A program made the position numbers and the translations under genes. DNA of 64,000 nt. Source: JACVRW01 sp963751105 (lineage in GTDB: Bacteria > Actinomycetota > Thermoleophilia > Solirubrobacterales > Thermoleophilaceae). Below the pieces are notes generated by a model. The model worked only from the letters and a program-made list of their open reading frames with translations, made no database searches and had not been told where the DNA came from. Positions 27,004 to 36,210 of the stretch are shown piece after piece. The first letter of the stretch is position 1. Each line of letters opens with the position of its first letter. Location: positions 1,798,001 to 1,862,000 of the forward strand of contig CAVVTG010000002.1 of NCBI GenBank assembly GCA_963751105.1. The letters are read 5' to 3'.

Positions 27004-28173
27004 CTACGACACCCCGAGCTTCTCGGCGGCCATCCGGGTCCCCTCGACCCGGTTCTTGATCTTCTGGAAGGCCACCTCGCGCGCGTAGTCGGGCGAGCCG
27101 TGGTTGGGCTTCTCGTCGATCGAGAAGGGCGAGAAGCCGCAGTCGTCGGTCGAGGCCAGCCGCTCCTTCGGGATGAAGTCGGCGGCGCGTGTCAGGGCGT
27201 TCGCCACCTCCTCCGGGCTCTCCACCCGCGGGTTCTGCGGGTTGATGACGCCGATGTAACACATCTGGGCGACGCCGTTGGCGTCGTCGCGGCTGTGCTT
27301 GCCGATCGACTCGTAGACCGGATCCTTCTCGCGCTCCGAGGCCATCTGGATCAGGAAGTAGCCGGCGTTGATCTTGAACATCTCCGGCAGCAGGTTGTTG
27401 TAGGGCACGTCGGCGCTGTGCACCGAGTCGCGGTCGCCGCCGGGGCAGGTGTGGATGCCGATGTTCTTGCGCTCCTCGGGCTCGAAGCGGTCCATCACCC
27501 GGTTGATCAGCTCGACGAAGTGCGGCAGCATCCCCGCGCCCGTCCAGGGATTGCGAGGGTCGTCGCGCGTGGCCAGCCGGCCCTCGGTGAAGTCCATCGA
27601 CACCCGCTCGGCTCCGGCGTCGAAGGCGCCGCGGATGTCCTTCTCGGCCTCGTTCGTCAGATCCTCCTCGAACTGGTCGCGCGGGTAGCCGTCGACCTCC
27701 TCGTTGAGTGGGTACAGCAGCGCGAGCATCGAGGGCGCGATCACCGCCTGCTTCATCGGCTTGGTGGCGAACTTGATCGACTTCTTGAGCGTGTCGCCGG
27801 CGTAGGTCTTGTACTTGAAGGGCCCGCTCACCAGCTTCGGCAGCTGGCGGTGATGCCCGTCGGCGAAGATCGCGAAGTACTGCCCGCCGGGACCGAGGTG
27901 ATCGGCCAGGCCGGTGCCGGCCAGCGTGTCGGTCACCGGATAGGTGGCGAAGCTAGACCAGCGCTGCTCGCCGTCCGACACGATCGGGCAGCCGGTGGCC
28001 TCCATGTTCTCGATCGAGTCCTGGACGGCGACGTCCTGCTCGGACTCCAGGTCCTCCTTCGAGATCTTGCCGTCGTCGTAGTCCGCATACGCGGCCTGCA
28101 GCTTGGACGGCCGTGGAAGTGAACCCACCGGCTCCGTCGGTATCCCCGTGTCAGTCCTCGGGTCGTACGCCAT
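27004..28173 (-). CDS. MetE-like cobalamin-independent methyltransferase (core domain only)
   Basis: A 389-residue UROD/MetE-like TIM barrel equivalent to the C-terminal catalytic half of MetE. It starts TEPVGSLPRPSKL. Zinc ligands are visible as HTC in GIHTCPGGD, a Glu in the MASERE segment, and the Cys of STDDCGFSP. It lacks the N-terminal MetE domain, so it resembles the core methionine synthases, which use methyl donors other than the triglutamate folate (family knowledge). AGGAGGAG precedes the ATG. Paired with a GcvT/SoxG-like gene downstream. Methionine synthesis or another thiol methylation are both possible. Confidence 0.85.
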   Translation of the reverse strand: MAYDPRTDTGIPTEPVGSLPRPSKLQAAYADYDDGKISKEDLESEQDVAVQDSIENMEATGCPIVSDGEQRWSSFATYPVTDTLAGTGLADHLGPGGQYFAIFADGHHRQLPKLVSGPFKYKTYAGDTLKKSIKFATKPMKQAVIAPSMLALLYPLNEEVDGYPRDQFEEDLTNEAEKDIRGAFDAGAERVSMDFTEGRLATRDDPRNPWTGAGMLPHFVELINRVMDRFEPEERKNIGIHTCPGGDRDSVHSADVPYNNLLPEMFKINAGYFLIQMASEREKDPVYESIGKHSRDDANGVAQMCYIGVINPQNPRVESPEEVANALTRAADFIPKERLASTDDCGFSPFSIDEKPNHGSPDYAREVAFQKIKNRVEGTRMAAEKLGVS

Positions 28174-28246
28174 CCTGTGCTCCTCCTCGGCTACGGACTC
28201 GCCGTTTCACGACGGCCCTGTGATACAGACCAGTCTCCCCACCGTG
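28174..28246 (-). promoter_or_regulatory. Structured 5' leader of the MetE-like gene
   Basis: About 73 bases lie between the predicted transcription start and the ATG. Read on the minus strand, the leader can form GCCGT/ACGGC (loop CGTGAA) or, using the same bases, CGGC/GCCG ending just before the AGGAGGAG ribosome-binding site. Two mutually exclusive hairpins beside the start suggest translational control, but no known riboswitch consensus was recognised. Confidence 0.35.
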
Positions 28247-28252
28247 TGCGCG

Positions 28253-28282
28253 AACGTAAACCAGCCGGACCAGCCGAGTCAA
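28253..28282 (-). promoter_or_regulatory. Sigma-70-type promoter for the MetE-like gene
   Basis: On the minus strand TTGACT (28282-28277) and TACGTT (28258-28253) are separated by 18 bases, a good housekeeping promoter in an otherwise GC-rich region. The start site would fall near 28246. Confidence 0.55.
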
Positions 28283-28301
28283 CTCCTTTCGCCCTGAGCA
28301 C

Positions 28302-28931
28302 GTGTCCGCCGCCGCCCTGCTGCTCTCGGTGGCCACGATCCATCTCGTGGCCATGGCGTCCCCCGGGCCCAACGTGCTCGTGGTCACCCAGACGGCGATG
28401 TCACGCTCTCAGCGCAGCGCGCTGGCGGTGGCGCTGGGCGTGGCCACCGGTTCGCTGATCCTGTCCACGCTGGCGGCCGTGGGGCTCGGCCTGGTGTTCG
28501 AGCAGGCCTCCTGGCTGCGTCACGGCGTCCAGGTGGCGGGCGGCGCCTATCTCATCTACCTCGGTGTTCGCGTGTGGCTCGGTGCGGGCGATCCGCCGCC
28601 CTCGCCCGAGCCCTCCGTGCGTCCCGGCGAGGACAGCCCGCGCCGGCTCTACCTGCGCGGGCTCTTGACCAACCTGACCAACCCCAAGGCGGCCGTGTTC
28701 TTTGGCAGCATCCTCGCGCCGGTGCTCGACAGCGCGGACGCGGACTGGGTCGTGGTGGCCGCGATCGCGGTGATCGTGGTCAACGCTCTGTGGTGGCACT
28801 GCCTGCTCGCGGTGCTCTTCGCCCGCCCGCCGGTCCGCCGTTGGTACGGACGAGCCAAACGGATCATCGACCGGGTGGTCGGCGGCCTGCTCGTGCTGCT
28901 CGGGGTGCGGCTGGGCGCCGAGCCGCTCTAG
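28302..28931 (+). CDS. LysE/RhtB-family amino acid exporter
   Basis: A 209-residue membrane protein with about six hydrophobic helices. The family start motif is clear: MASPGPNVLVVTQTAMSRS, followed by ALGVATGSL, YLIYLGVRVWLG and LTNLTNPKAAVFFGS. LysE/RhtB proteins export amino acids such as lysine, threonine or homoserine lactone. The GTG start at 28302 is divergent from the MetE-like gene, and the stop overlaps the convergent ohr by four bases. The substrate is not predictable. Confidence 0.9.
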   Translation: MSAAALLLSVATIHLVAMASPGPNVLVVTQTAMSRSQRSALAVALGVATGSLILSTLAAVGLGLVFEQASWLRHGVQVAGGAYLIYLGVRVWLGAGDPPPSPEPSVRPGEDSPRRLYLRGLLTNLTNPKAAVFFGSILAPVLDSADADWVVVAAIAVIVVNALWWHCLLAVLFARPPVRRWYGRAKRIIDRVVGGLLVLLGVRLGAEPL

Positions 28932-29371
28932 GCCGAGCCGACCTGTTGCCCGTTCGCGGTCAGCGTGACCTCGATGTTGCCGCGGGTGGCATTGGAGTAG
29001 GGGCAGACCTGGTGGGCCGCCTCGACCAGCTCGACCGCGGCGCCCGGGTCGGCGATCGACGGCAGGGTCACGTCCATCGCGACGGCCAGGTCGAAACCTC
29101 TCCTGTCGTTCGTGACGAGCTCGACCCTCGAGTCGACCTCGGCGTCGTCGGCCTCCAGCTTCTGCCGGCGTGCCACCACGGCCAGCGAGCTCTCGAAACA
29201 GGCGGCGAAGCCCGCCGCGAAGAGCTGTTCGGGGTTGGTCCCGGCGCCGTCTCCCCCGAACTCCTTCGGCGGCCGGATCTTGACCTCGAGCGCTCCGTCG
29301 TCGGTGACGGCGTGCCCGTCGGCCCGCCCGCCCCTGACCTTGGCCCGCGCGGTGTAGAGGACCTTGCCCAC
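28928..29371 (-). CDS. ohr: Organic hydroperoxide resistance protein (Ohr/OsmC family)
   Basis: A 147-residue thiol peroxidase that reduces fatty-acid and organic hydroperoxides. The two redox cysteines are in AACFESSLAVVARR and VCPYSNATRGN, the hallmark of Ohr rather than OsmC, and the conserved catalytic-loop Arg/Glu segment GGDGAGTNPEQLF is present. GTG start, 9 bases downstream of the metK stop on the same strand, so possibly a metK-ohr transcript. No OhrR regulator adjoins it. Confidence 0.92.
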   Translation of the reverse strand: MGKVLYTARAKVRGGRADGHAVTDDGALEVKIRPPKEFGGDGAGTNPEQLFAAGFAACFESSLAVVARRQKLEADDAEVDSRVELVTNDRRGFDLAVAMDVTLPSIADPGAAVELVEAAHQVCPYSNATRGNIEVTLTANGQQVGSA

Positions 29372-29380
29372 GAGGGGTGA

Positions 29381-30628
<1,248 letters not shown>

Positions 30629-30647
30629 CAGGCGGGAAAGGGTACAG

Positions 30648-32027
30648 ATGGGTAGATCAATCGCGGTGGACAACTTTCGGACCATCATCGAGCCGTTTCG
30701 GATCCACTCCGTGGAGCCGATTCGGATGACCACGCTGGCCGAGCGTGAGGAGGAGCTGGGACGGGCCGCGTTCAACCTGTTCAACGTGCCCGGGCCCAGG
30801 GTGCTTATCGACCTGCTCACCGATTCGGGCACCGGAGCGATGTCCAGCGAGCAGTGGGCCGGGCTGCAGCGCGGTGACGAGAGCTACGCCGGCTCGGCTT
30901 CCTGGTTTCGCTTCCGGGAGGCCGTGCAGGAGCTCTTCCCCTTCGAGCACCTCGTCCCCACCCACCAGGGCCGCGCCGCCGAGAAGATCCTGTTCAGCGT
31001 GATCGCGGGGCCGGGGAAGACGATCCCCAACAACACGCACTTCGACACCACGCGGGCCAACATCGAGTTCACCGGCGCGGAGGCGCTCGACATCCCGATC
31101 CCCGAGGCGCGCGTGCCCTCGTCAGATCACCCGTTCAAGGGCAACATGGATGTGGCGGCGCTCGAACGGGCCCTGGCCGAGCGCGACGTGCCCGCGGTGA
31201 TGGTCACAGTCACGAACAACTCGGGCGGCGGCCAACCGGTGTCGATGGAGAACCTGCGGGCGGTGCGCGAGGCGTGCGGCAGCGTGCCGCTGTTCCTCGA
31301 CGCCTGCCGGTTCGCCGAGAACGCGTGGTTCGTGAAGCTCCGCGAGGAGGGCTACGCCGACGCGGCCGTCCCCGACATCGTGCGCGAGATGGCGGCCCTG
31401 GCCGACGGCATGACGATGTCGGCCAAGAAGGACCCGCTGGGCAACATCGGCGGCTGGCTGGCCGTGGACGACGACGACCTGGCCGAGCAGGCCCGCAACC
31501 TGCTGATTCTCACCGAGGGCTTCCCCACCTACGGCGGCATGGCCGGCCGAGACATGGACGCGCTGGCCCAGGGCCTGCGCGAGGCGGTCGACGAGGACTA
31601 CCTGCGCTACCGCATCACCTCCACGGCCTACCTGGGCGAGGCCCTCGACCGGGCCGGCATCCCGGTGGTGCTGCCGGTGGGCGGGCATGCCGTCTACCTC
31701 GATGCGCGGGCGTTTCTCCCCCACATCCCGCCGCTCGAGTACCCCGGGCAGGCGCTCGCCGTCGCGCTCTACCGAGAGGGCGGCATCCGGGGTTGCGAGA
31801 TCGGCACGGTGATGTTCGGCCGGCAGGCCGACGGCAGCGAGGAGCCGGCCTCGATGGACCTCGTCCGGCTCGCCGTGCCGCGACGGACCTACACCCAGTC
31901 CCACATCGACTACGTGATCGAGGTGTGCGAGCGGGTGGCCGCGGGCGCGGCCGACCTGCGCGGGCTGCGCATAGTCGAGGAGCCGGCACAGCTGCGGCAC
32001 TTCACGGCGCGCTTCGAGCCGCTCTGA
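30648..32027 (+). CDS. tnaA: Tryptophanase (tryptophan indole-lyase)
   Basis: A PLP enzyme cleaving tryptophan to indole, pyruvate and ammonia. The 459-residue protein follows TnaA throughout: EPFRIHSVEPI, LTDSGTGAMSS, GDESYAGS, LVPTHQGRAAE, PLP-lysine in MSAKKDPLG, and ILTEGFPTYGG. At the C-terminus LRHFTARF has His at the position where tyrosine phenol-lyase has Phe, favouring tryptophanase. ATG 30648 has GGGAAAGGG five bases upstream; GTG 30666 aligns better with the shorter E. coli start. No tnaC-like leader or TnaB permease is visible. Confidence 0.9.
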   Translation: MGRSIAVDNFRTIIEPFRIHSVEPIRMTTLAEREEELGRAAFNLFNVPGPRVLIDLLTDSGTGAMSSEQWAGLQRGDESYAGSASWFRFREAVQELFPFEHLVPTHQGRAAEKILFSVIAGPGKTIPNNTHFDTTRANIEFTGAEALDIPIPEARVPSSDHPFKGNMDVAALERALAERDVPAVMVTVTNNSGGGQPVSMENLRAVREACGSVPLFLDACRFAENAWFVKLREEGYADAAVPDIVREMAALADGMTMSAKKDPLGNIGGWLAVDDDDLAEQARNLLILTEGFPTYGGMAGRDMDALAQGLREAVDEDYLRYRITSTAYLGEALDRAGIPVVLPVGGHAVYLDARAFLPHIPPLEYPGQALAVALYREGGIRGCEIGTVMFGRQADGSEEPASMDLVRLAVPRRTYTQSHIDYVIEVCERVAAGAADLRGLRIVEEPAQLRHFTARFEPL

Positions 32028-32044
32028 GCCTGGCGCCGAGCAGG

Positions 32045-32923
32045 TCACCGACCCGGCTCGGGCTCGTCCGCGACCTGACGCCAGGACAGCCGGATCACGT
32101 GGACGCCCGCGAGCTCGAGGTCGAGGTCGCGAGCGCGGTCCTTCTCGAAGGTGTACGGGTTGTCGTGGATACCACGGCCGTCGGTTTCGACGACCAGGTT
32201 GTGCGCGGGCCAATGGAAGTCGACGCGGTGGTTCTCTGCGTGGCGATTGACGACGGGAAGCGGCAGGTTCGCCTTTTTCAGCAGTCTCAAGAAGCGCCGC
32301 TCAAGCTCGCTGCGGGTGAACGGCAGCTGGGGAAGGAGGCCGCCGAGCGCCCGGGTTAGTCGTGTGGTTCCGGGCCGGCCCGTGGCTCGCTCGAGCGCCT
32401 CGGCCATCCTGGTGCGGCCGATCAGCTTCTTCACGAAGGCCTGCTCCACGGCACGGTCCAGCTCCTTCGGGTGTCCGCTCGCAATGTCGATCAGGGTTCG
32501 TTCGACGGTTGTGCACGGGATGCCGTGGCGGCGCGTGGTGTCTAGAGACAGCAATGAGGGTGAGCAGTGCAGGCGGATTCGCGCTCGCTTTGAGCCGCCG
32601 CGGCGGCGCGGGATCGTTACGTGGACCGGGCCCGCCTTGTGTCGGAGGAGGCCGTGATGGACGGCGGCGGAGCGATGGCTCAGGACGGCACCGTCGCCAC
32701 ACGCGAGGACCCCGGCCATGAGGCGCCCCTGTTGGCCGGGGTCAGGGGTGCCGACCGCGTAGACACCATGGTGCAGCGGGAACAACCGATGGCTCTCGAT
32801 CCGTTTGCGGATCTGTCCGGTCGTGAGGCCGGCGGCCAGCAGCTGCCGGCGAGCGACGACCCGTTGCTGACGGGCGGCCAGGACGGCGATGATTTCGTCG
32901 ACCGGCACAGATATTGGTTCCAT
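32045..32923 (-). CDS. AbiEi-antitoxin-like / DUF559 protein
   Basis: A protein of about 292 residues. The N-terminal ~75 residues resemble the AbiEi-type winged helix (RQQRVVARRQLLAAGLTTGQ, HHGVYAVG). The C-terminus is DUF559/Vsr-like with a PD-(D/E)xK-type core (HRVDFHWPAHNLVVETDGRG, RARDLDLELAGVHVIRLSW). Such proteins are common and highly variable in actinobacteria, and their role is undetermined. No partner toxin is adjacent, so a functional toxin-antitoxin pair is not supported. Sits alone between convergent tnaA and the der operon tail. Confidence 0.75.
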   Translation of the reverse strand: MEPISVPVDEIIAVLAARQQRVVARRQLLAAGLTTGQIRKRIESHRLFPLHHGVYAVGTPDPGQQGRLMAGVLACGDGAVLSHRSAAVHHGLLRHKAGPVHVTIPRRRGGSKRARIRLHCSPSLLSLDTTRRHGIPCTTVERTLIDIASGHPKELDRAVEQAFVKKLIGRTRMAEALERATGRPGTTRLTRALGGLLPQLPFTRSELERRFLRLLKKANLPLPVVNRHAENHRVDFHWPAHNLVVETDGRGIHDNPYTFEKDRARDLDLELAGVHVIRLSWRQVADEPEPGR

Positions 32924-32976
32924 GGCAACCAAAATCTGTGCGGCGCCGATCTCGCCCCCTTACCGCTGCCGTTGCC

Positions 32977-34281
32977 CTACTCCCCGCGCCCCCGGCTCGT
33001 CTTGAAGTCGATCACCAGCGGCACGCCCTGCAGCCCGTAGCGCTCGCGCAGCCGGTTCTCCACGAAGAACGCGTAGTCGCGGGTCACGCGGCCGCGGTGG
33101 TTGACCTGGATGGCGAAGCGCGGCGGGGAGGTCTCGAACTGCGCCATGTAGTAGATGCGCAGGCGCTTGCCGCCCACGGCGGGCGGCTCGCGGATCGTCT
33201 GCACGTCGGCGGCGAAGCGGTTGAGCTCGGCGGTCTGGATCCACTCCGAGGCGCGGTCGGCCAGGCGCAGCGCCTCGGCCACCAGGCGTTTCAGGCCGCG
33301 CCCGCTCTTGGCCGAGACCGCCATCACCTGCGGGCGCTGGCGCAGCTTCTGCGTCACCCGCGCCTTCGCGTCCTCGAGGTCCGTGTCGGTGACGTCCCAC
33401 TTGTTGAGCGCGACCACCGTGGCGCACTTCGACTTCATGGCCAGCTCGGCCACGTGGAGGTCCTCCGAGGTCACGCCCTCGGTGGCGTCGCAGACCACGA
33501 TCGCCACCTGGGCGCGGTCGGCGGCCTGCTCGGAGCGCAATTGCGCGTAGTAGTCCACCGTGCCCGCCACCTTGGCCCGGCGCCGCAGGCCGGCGGTGTC
33601 CACCAGCACGACGGGACGACCGTCGAACTCGATCCGGGTGTCGATGGAGTCGCGGGTGGTGCCGGCCACGGGGGTGACGATCACGCGCTCCTCCCCCAGC
33701 AGCCGGTTGGCAAGCGACGACTTGCCCACGTTCGGGCGCCCGATCAGCGCGAGCCGGGTGGCCTCCTCTTCCGTGGCCTCGCCGTGGGGCAGGCTCTCCA
33801 CCACACGGTCGAGCAGATCCCCGGTGCCCAGACCCTGCGTGGCGGAGACCGCCACCGGGTCGCCCAGGCCGAGCCCGTAGAACTCGGCGGCCAGGCCCGT
33901 CTGGCCCGCGTCGTCGACCTTGTTGGCGGCCACGATCACCGGCGTGCTGGCGCCGCGCAGCTCGCGGGCCAGCTCGGCGTCGCCGGGCCGCAGTCCCGCG
34001 CGGGCGTCCACCACCATCACGGTCAGATCGGCCTCGCCCAGGGCGATCAGGGCCTGGCGGCGGATCTCCTCGGCCATCTCGTGCTCGCCCGCGAAGTCCA
34101 CCCCGCCCGTGTCGATCAGCGTGAACTCCAGGCCGTTCCAGTCGGCCTCGATCTCCTTGCGGTCGCGGGTGACCCCGGGCTGCTCGTGCACCACGGCCGC
34201 CCGGGTGCCGGACAATCGGTTGACCAGCGTCGACTTGCCCACGTTCGGGTAGCCCACCACCGCCACGGTCGGGCGCTTCAT
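32977..34281 (-). CDS. der: Ribosome-assembly GTPase Der (EngA)
   Basis: A 434-residue protein with two tandem GTPase domains: G1 motifs GYPNVGKST and GRPNVGKSS, G3 DTGG and DTAG, and G4 NKVD and NKWD. A C-terminal KH-like domain follows. Der acts in 50S subunit maturation. It is the last gene of aroF-tyrA-aroA-cmk-der; its ATG overlaps the cmk stop by four bases. The cmk-der linkage is conserved in many bacteria. Confidence 0.96.
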   Translation of the reverse strand: MKRPTVAVVGYPNVGKSTLVNRLSGTRAAVVHEQPGVTRDRKEIEADWNGLEFTLIDTGGVDFAGEHEMAEEIRRQALIALGEADLTVMVVDARAGLRPGDAELARELRGASTPVIVAANKVDDAGQTGLAAEFYGLGLGDPVAVSATQGLGTGDLLDRVVESLPHGEATEEEATRLALIGRPNVGKSSLANRLLGEERVIVTPVAGTTRDSIDTRIEFDGRPVVLVDTAGLRRRAKVAGTVDYYAQLRSEQAADRAQVAIVVCDATEGVTSEDLHVAELAMKSKCATVVALNKWDVTDTDLEDAKARVTQKLRQRPQVMAVSAKSGRGLKRLVAEALRLADRASEWIQTAELNRFAADVQTIREPPAVGGKRLRIYYMAQFETSPPRFAIQVNHRGRVTRDYAFFVENRLRERYGLQGVPLVIDFKTSRGRGE

Positions 34282-34889
34282 CGCGCCGCCTCCACCAAGT
34301 CGACGATGCGCTCCACGACCTGGTCCACGCTCAAGCCGGTGGTGTCGAGCTCCACGGCGCCCGGCGCCACGGCCAAGGGCGAATGCTCGCGGCCGGCGTC
34401 CTGCGCGTCGCGCAGCGCCTGGTCGCGCAACACGGTCTCCACGTCGGTACCGAGCTCCGCCGCGCGGCGGCGGGCGCGCTCCTCGGGGCTGGCCGTCAGG
34501 AACACCTTGACGCCGGCCTCGGGAGCCACCACGGTGCCGATGTCCCGGCCCTCGGCCACCCAGTCGCCACTGGCCAGGAGAGCCTTCTGCTTGCCGGCGA
34601 GCGCCTCGCGAACCGCCGCGTTGGTGGCCACACGGGAGGCGGCCTCCGAGACCTCGGCGGCGCGGATCGCATCGGTCACGTCCTCGCCGTTGGCGATCAC
34701 GCGCTCGCCGAGCTCGATCTCGAGCGCGTCGGCCTGCGCCGACGCCGCGCCGCCGTGGCGCAGGGTGAGTAGTCCGACGGCGCGGTACATCGCGCCGGAG
34801 TCGAGATAGGGGAAGCCGAGCGCCCGCGCCGCCGCGCGCGCCACCGTGCTCTTGCCCGCTCCCGCGGGACCGTCGATCGCCACGACCAT
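34278..34889 (-). CDS. cmk: Cytidylate kinase
   Basis: Phosphorylates CMP and dCMP. The 203-residue protein opens with MVVAIDGPAGAGKSTVARAA (P-loop), continues with YLDSGAMYRA and has the substrate-binding segment WVAEGRDIGTVVAP and lid arginines (EERARRRAAELG). It lies 10 bases downstream of aroA and overlaps der. Slightly shorter than the E. coli enzyme. Confidence 0.95.
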   Translation of the reverse strand: MVVAIDGPAGAGKSTVARAAARALGFPYLDSGAMYRAVGLLTLRHGGAASAQADALEIELGERVIANGEDVTDAIRAAEVSEAASRVATNAAVREALAGKQKALLASGDWVAEGRDIGTVVAPEAGVKVFLTASPEERARRRAAELGTDVETVLRDQALRDAQDAGREHSPLAVAPGAVELDTTGLSVDQVVERIVDLVEAAR

Positions 34890-34899
34890 CCCGGCGAGA

Positions 34900-36210
34900 T
34901 TAGGCGAGGAGGGCTTCGAGGTCGGCCACGAAGCCCGGGTACGAGACAGCCGCCGCCTCCATGCCGGCCACCTCCACGCCCTCGGCCGAGGCCAGGCCCG
35001 CCACGGCGCCGAGCATGGCCATGCGGTGATCGCCGTGCGAGTCGATCCTCCCCCCGCGCAGCGGCGACCCGTCGCCCCGCACCACGAAGCCGTCGGCCGT
35101 GGCCTCGATGTCGGCTCCCAGGCCGCGCAGGCCCTGCACCACGCCGTCGATGCGATCGGACTCCTTCAAGCGGAGCTCCTCGGCGCCCCTGACGACGGTC
35201 TCACCTTCGGCACAGGCCCCGAGGAGGGCCACCAGGGTGAGCTCGTCGATCGCCAGCGGCACCTCCTCCGGGGAGATCTCCGTGCCCTCGAGCGGCGCGG
35301 AGGCCACGTCGAGCTCGCCGACCGGCTCTTCGGCAGTGTCGGTGCCCGGCTCCTCCAAGTCGCCCAGGATCACCGCACCCATGCGCTGCGCGATCCGCAG
35401 GAAGCCGGTGCGGGTCCAGTTGAGCCCGAGGTTCTTGACCACCACCCGGGAGCCGCCCACCACGGTGGCCGCCGCAACGATGAACGCAGCCGACGAGGGA
35501 TCGCCCGGCACGACGATGCGATCCAGCTCCAGCTCGTCGACGCCCGACACCGTCATCGACCGCCCGTCGCGCTCGAACGGCACGCGCGCGCGGCGCAGCA
35601 GGCGCTCGGTGTGGTCGCGGCTCACCGACCGCTCGGTGATCGTGGTCGAGCCGGAGGCGAGCATCCCGGCGAGCAGCAGGCAGGACTTGACCTGGGCGCT
35701 CGCCACCGGCAGCTCGTAGGCGATCCCGTGCAGCTGCGTGCCCGTCACAGTGAGCGGCGGAAAGCGCCCGTCACGCGCCTCCAGGCGGGCGCCCATCGCG
35801 CTCAGCGGCTCCACCACGCGGTCCACCGGGCGGCGGCGGATCGAGTCGTCGCCGTCCAGGGTCCAGACCCCGCCCGGCTGCCCGGCCAGCCATCCGGGGA
35901 GCAGCCGCATGAGGGTCCCGGCGTTGCCCACGTCGAGCAGGCCGCCGGTGGCCTCGAGCGGCGCGTGGAGGCCCACCCCGCGAATCAGCAGCCCGCCGTC
36001 CGCCTCGTCGCGCTCGACGCCCGCCCCCAGGGTGAGCACCGCCGAGAGCGTGGACTGCGTGTCCGCCGAGTCGAGGTAGTTGTGCACCGCCAGGGGCTCG
36101 TCGCACATCGCCCCGAAGAGAGCAGCCCGGTGCGAGATCGACTTGTCGGCCGGCGGCGTGTACTCCCCCCGCAGCGCGCCGGAGGGATCGAAACGGACGG
36201 TGGAGCTCAC
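34900..36210 (-). CDS. aroA: 3-phosphoshikimate 1-carboxyvinyltransferase (EPSP synthase)
   Basis: Sixth step of the shikimate pathway, joining PEP to shikimate-3-phosphate. The 436-residue protein has PADKSISHRAALFGA, LDVGNAGTLMRLLPGWLAG, ASAQVKSCLLLAG, EELRLKESDRI and SHGDHRMAM. The GNAGT loop keeps the glycine typical of glyphosate-sensitive class I enzymes (inference from motif only). Overlaps tyrA by four bases and is part of the putatively attenuated aroF operon. Confidence 0.95.
   Translation of the reverse strand: MSSTVRFDPSGALRGEYTPPADKSISHRAALFGAMCDEPLAVHNYLDSADTQSTLSAVLTLGAGVERDEADGGLLIRGVGLHAPLEATGGLLDVGNAGTLMRLLPGWLAGQPGGVWTLDGDDSIRRRPVDRVVEPLSAMGARLEARDGRFPPLTVTGTQLHGIAYELPVASAQVKSCLLLAGMLASGSTTITERSVSRDHTERLLRRARVPFERDGRSMTVSGVDELELDRIVVPGDPSSAAFIVAAATVVGGSRVVVKNLGLNWTRTGFLRIAQRMGAVILGDLEEPGTDTAEEPVGELDVASAPLEGTEISPEEVPLAIDELTLVALLGACAEGETVVRGAEELRLKESDRIDGVVQGLRGLGADIEATADGFVVRGDGSPLRGGRIDSHGDHRMAMLGAVAGLASAEGVEVAGMEAAAVSYPGFVADLEALLA

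Noticed and set aside
30629..30647. SAM riboswitch in front of metK
   Set aside because: Only 19 bases separate metK from tnaA; no S-box elements are present.
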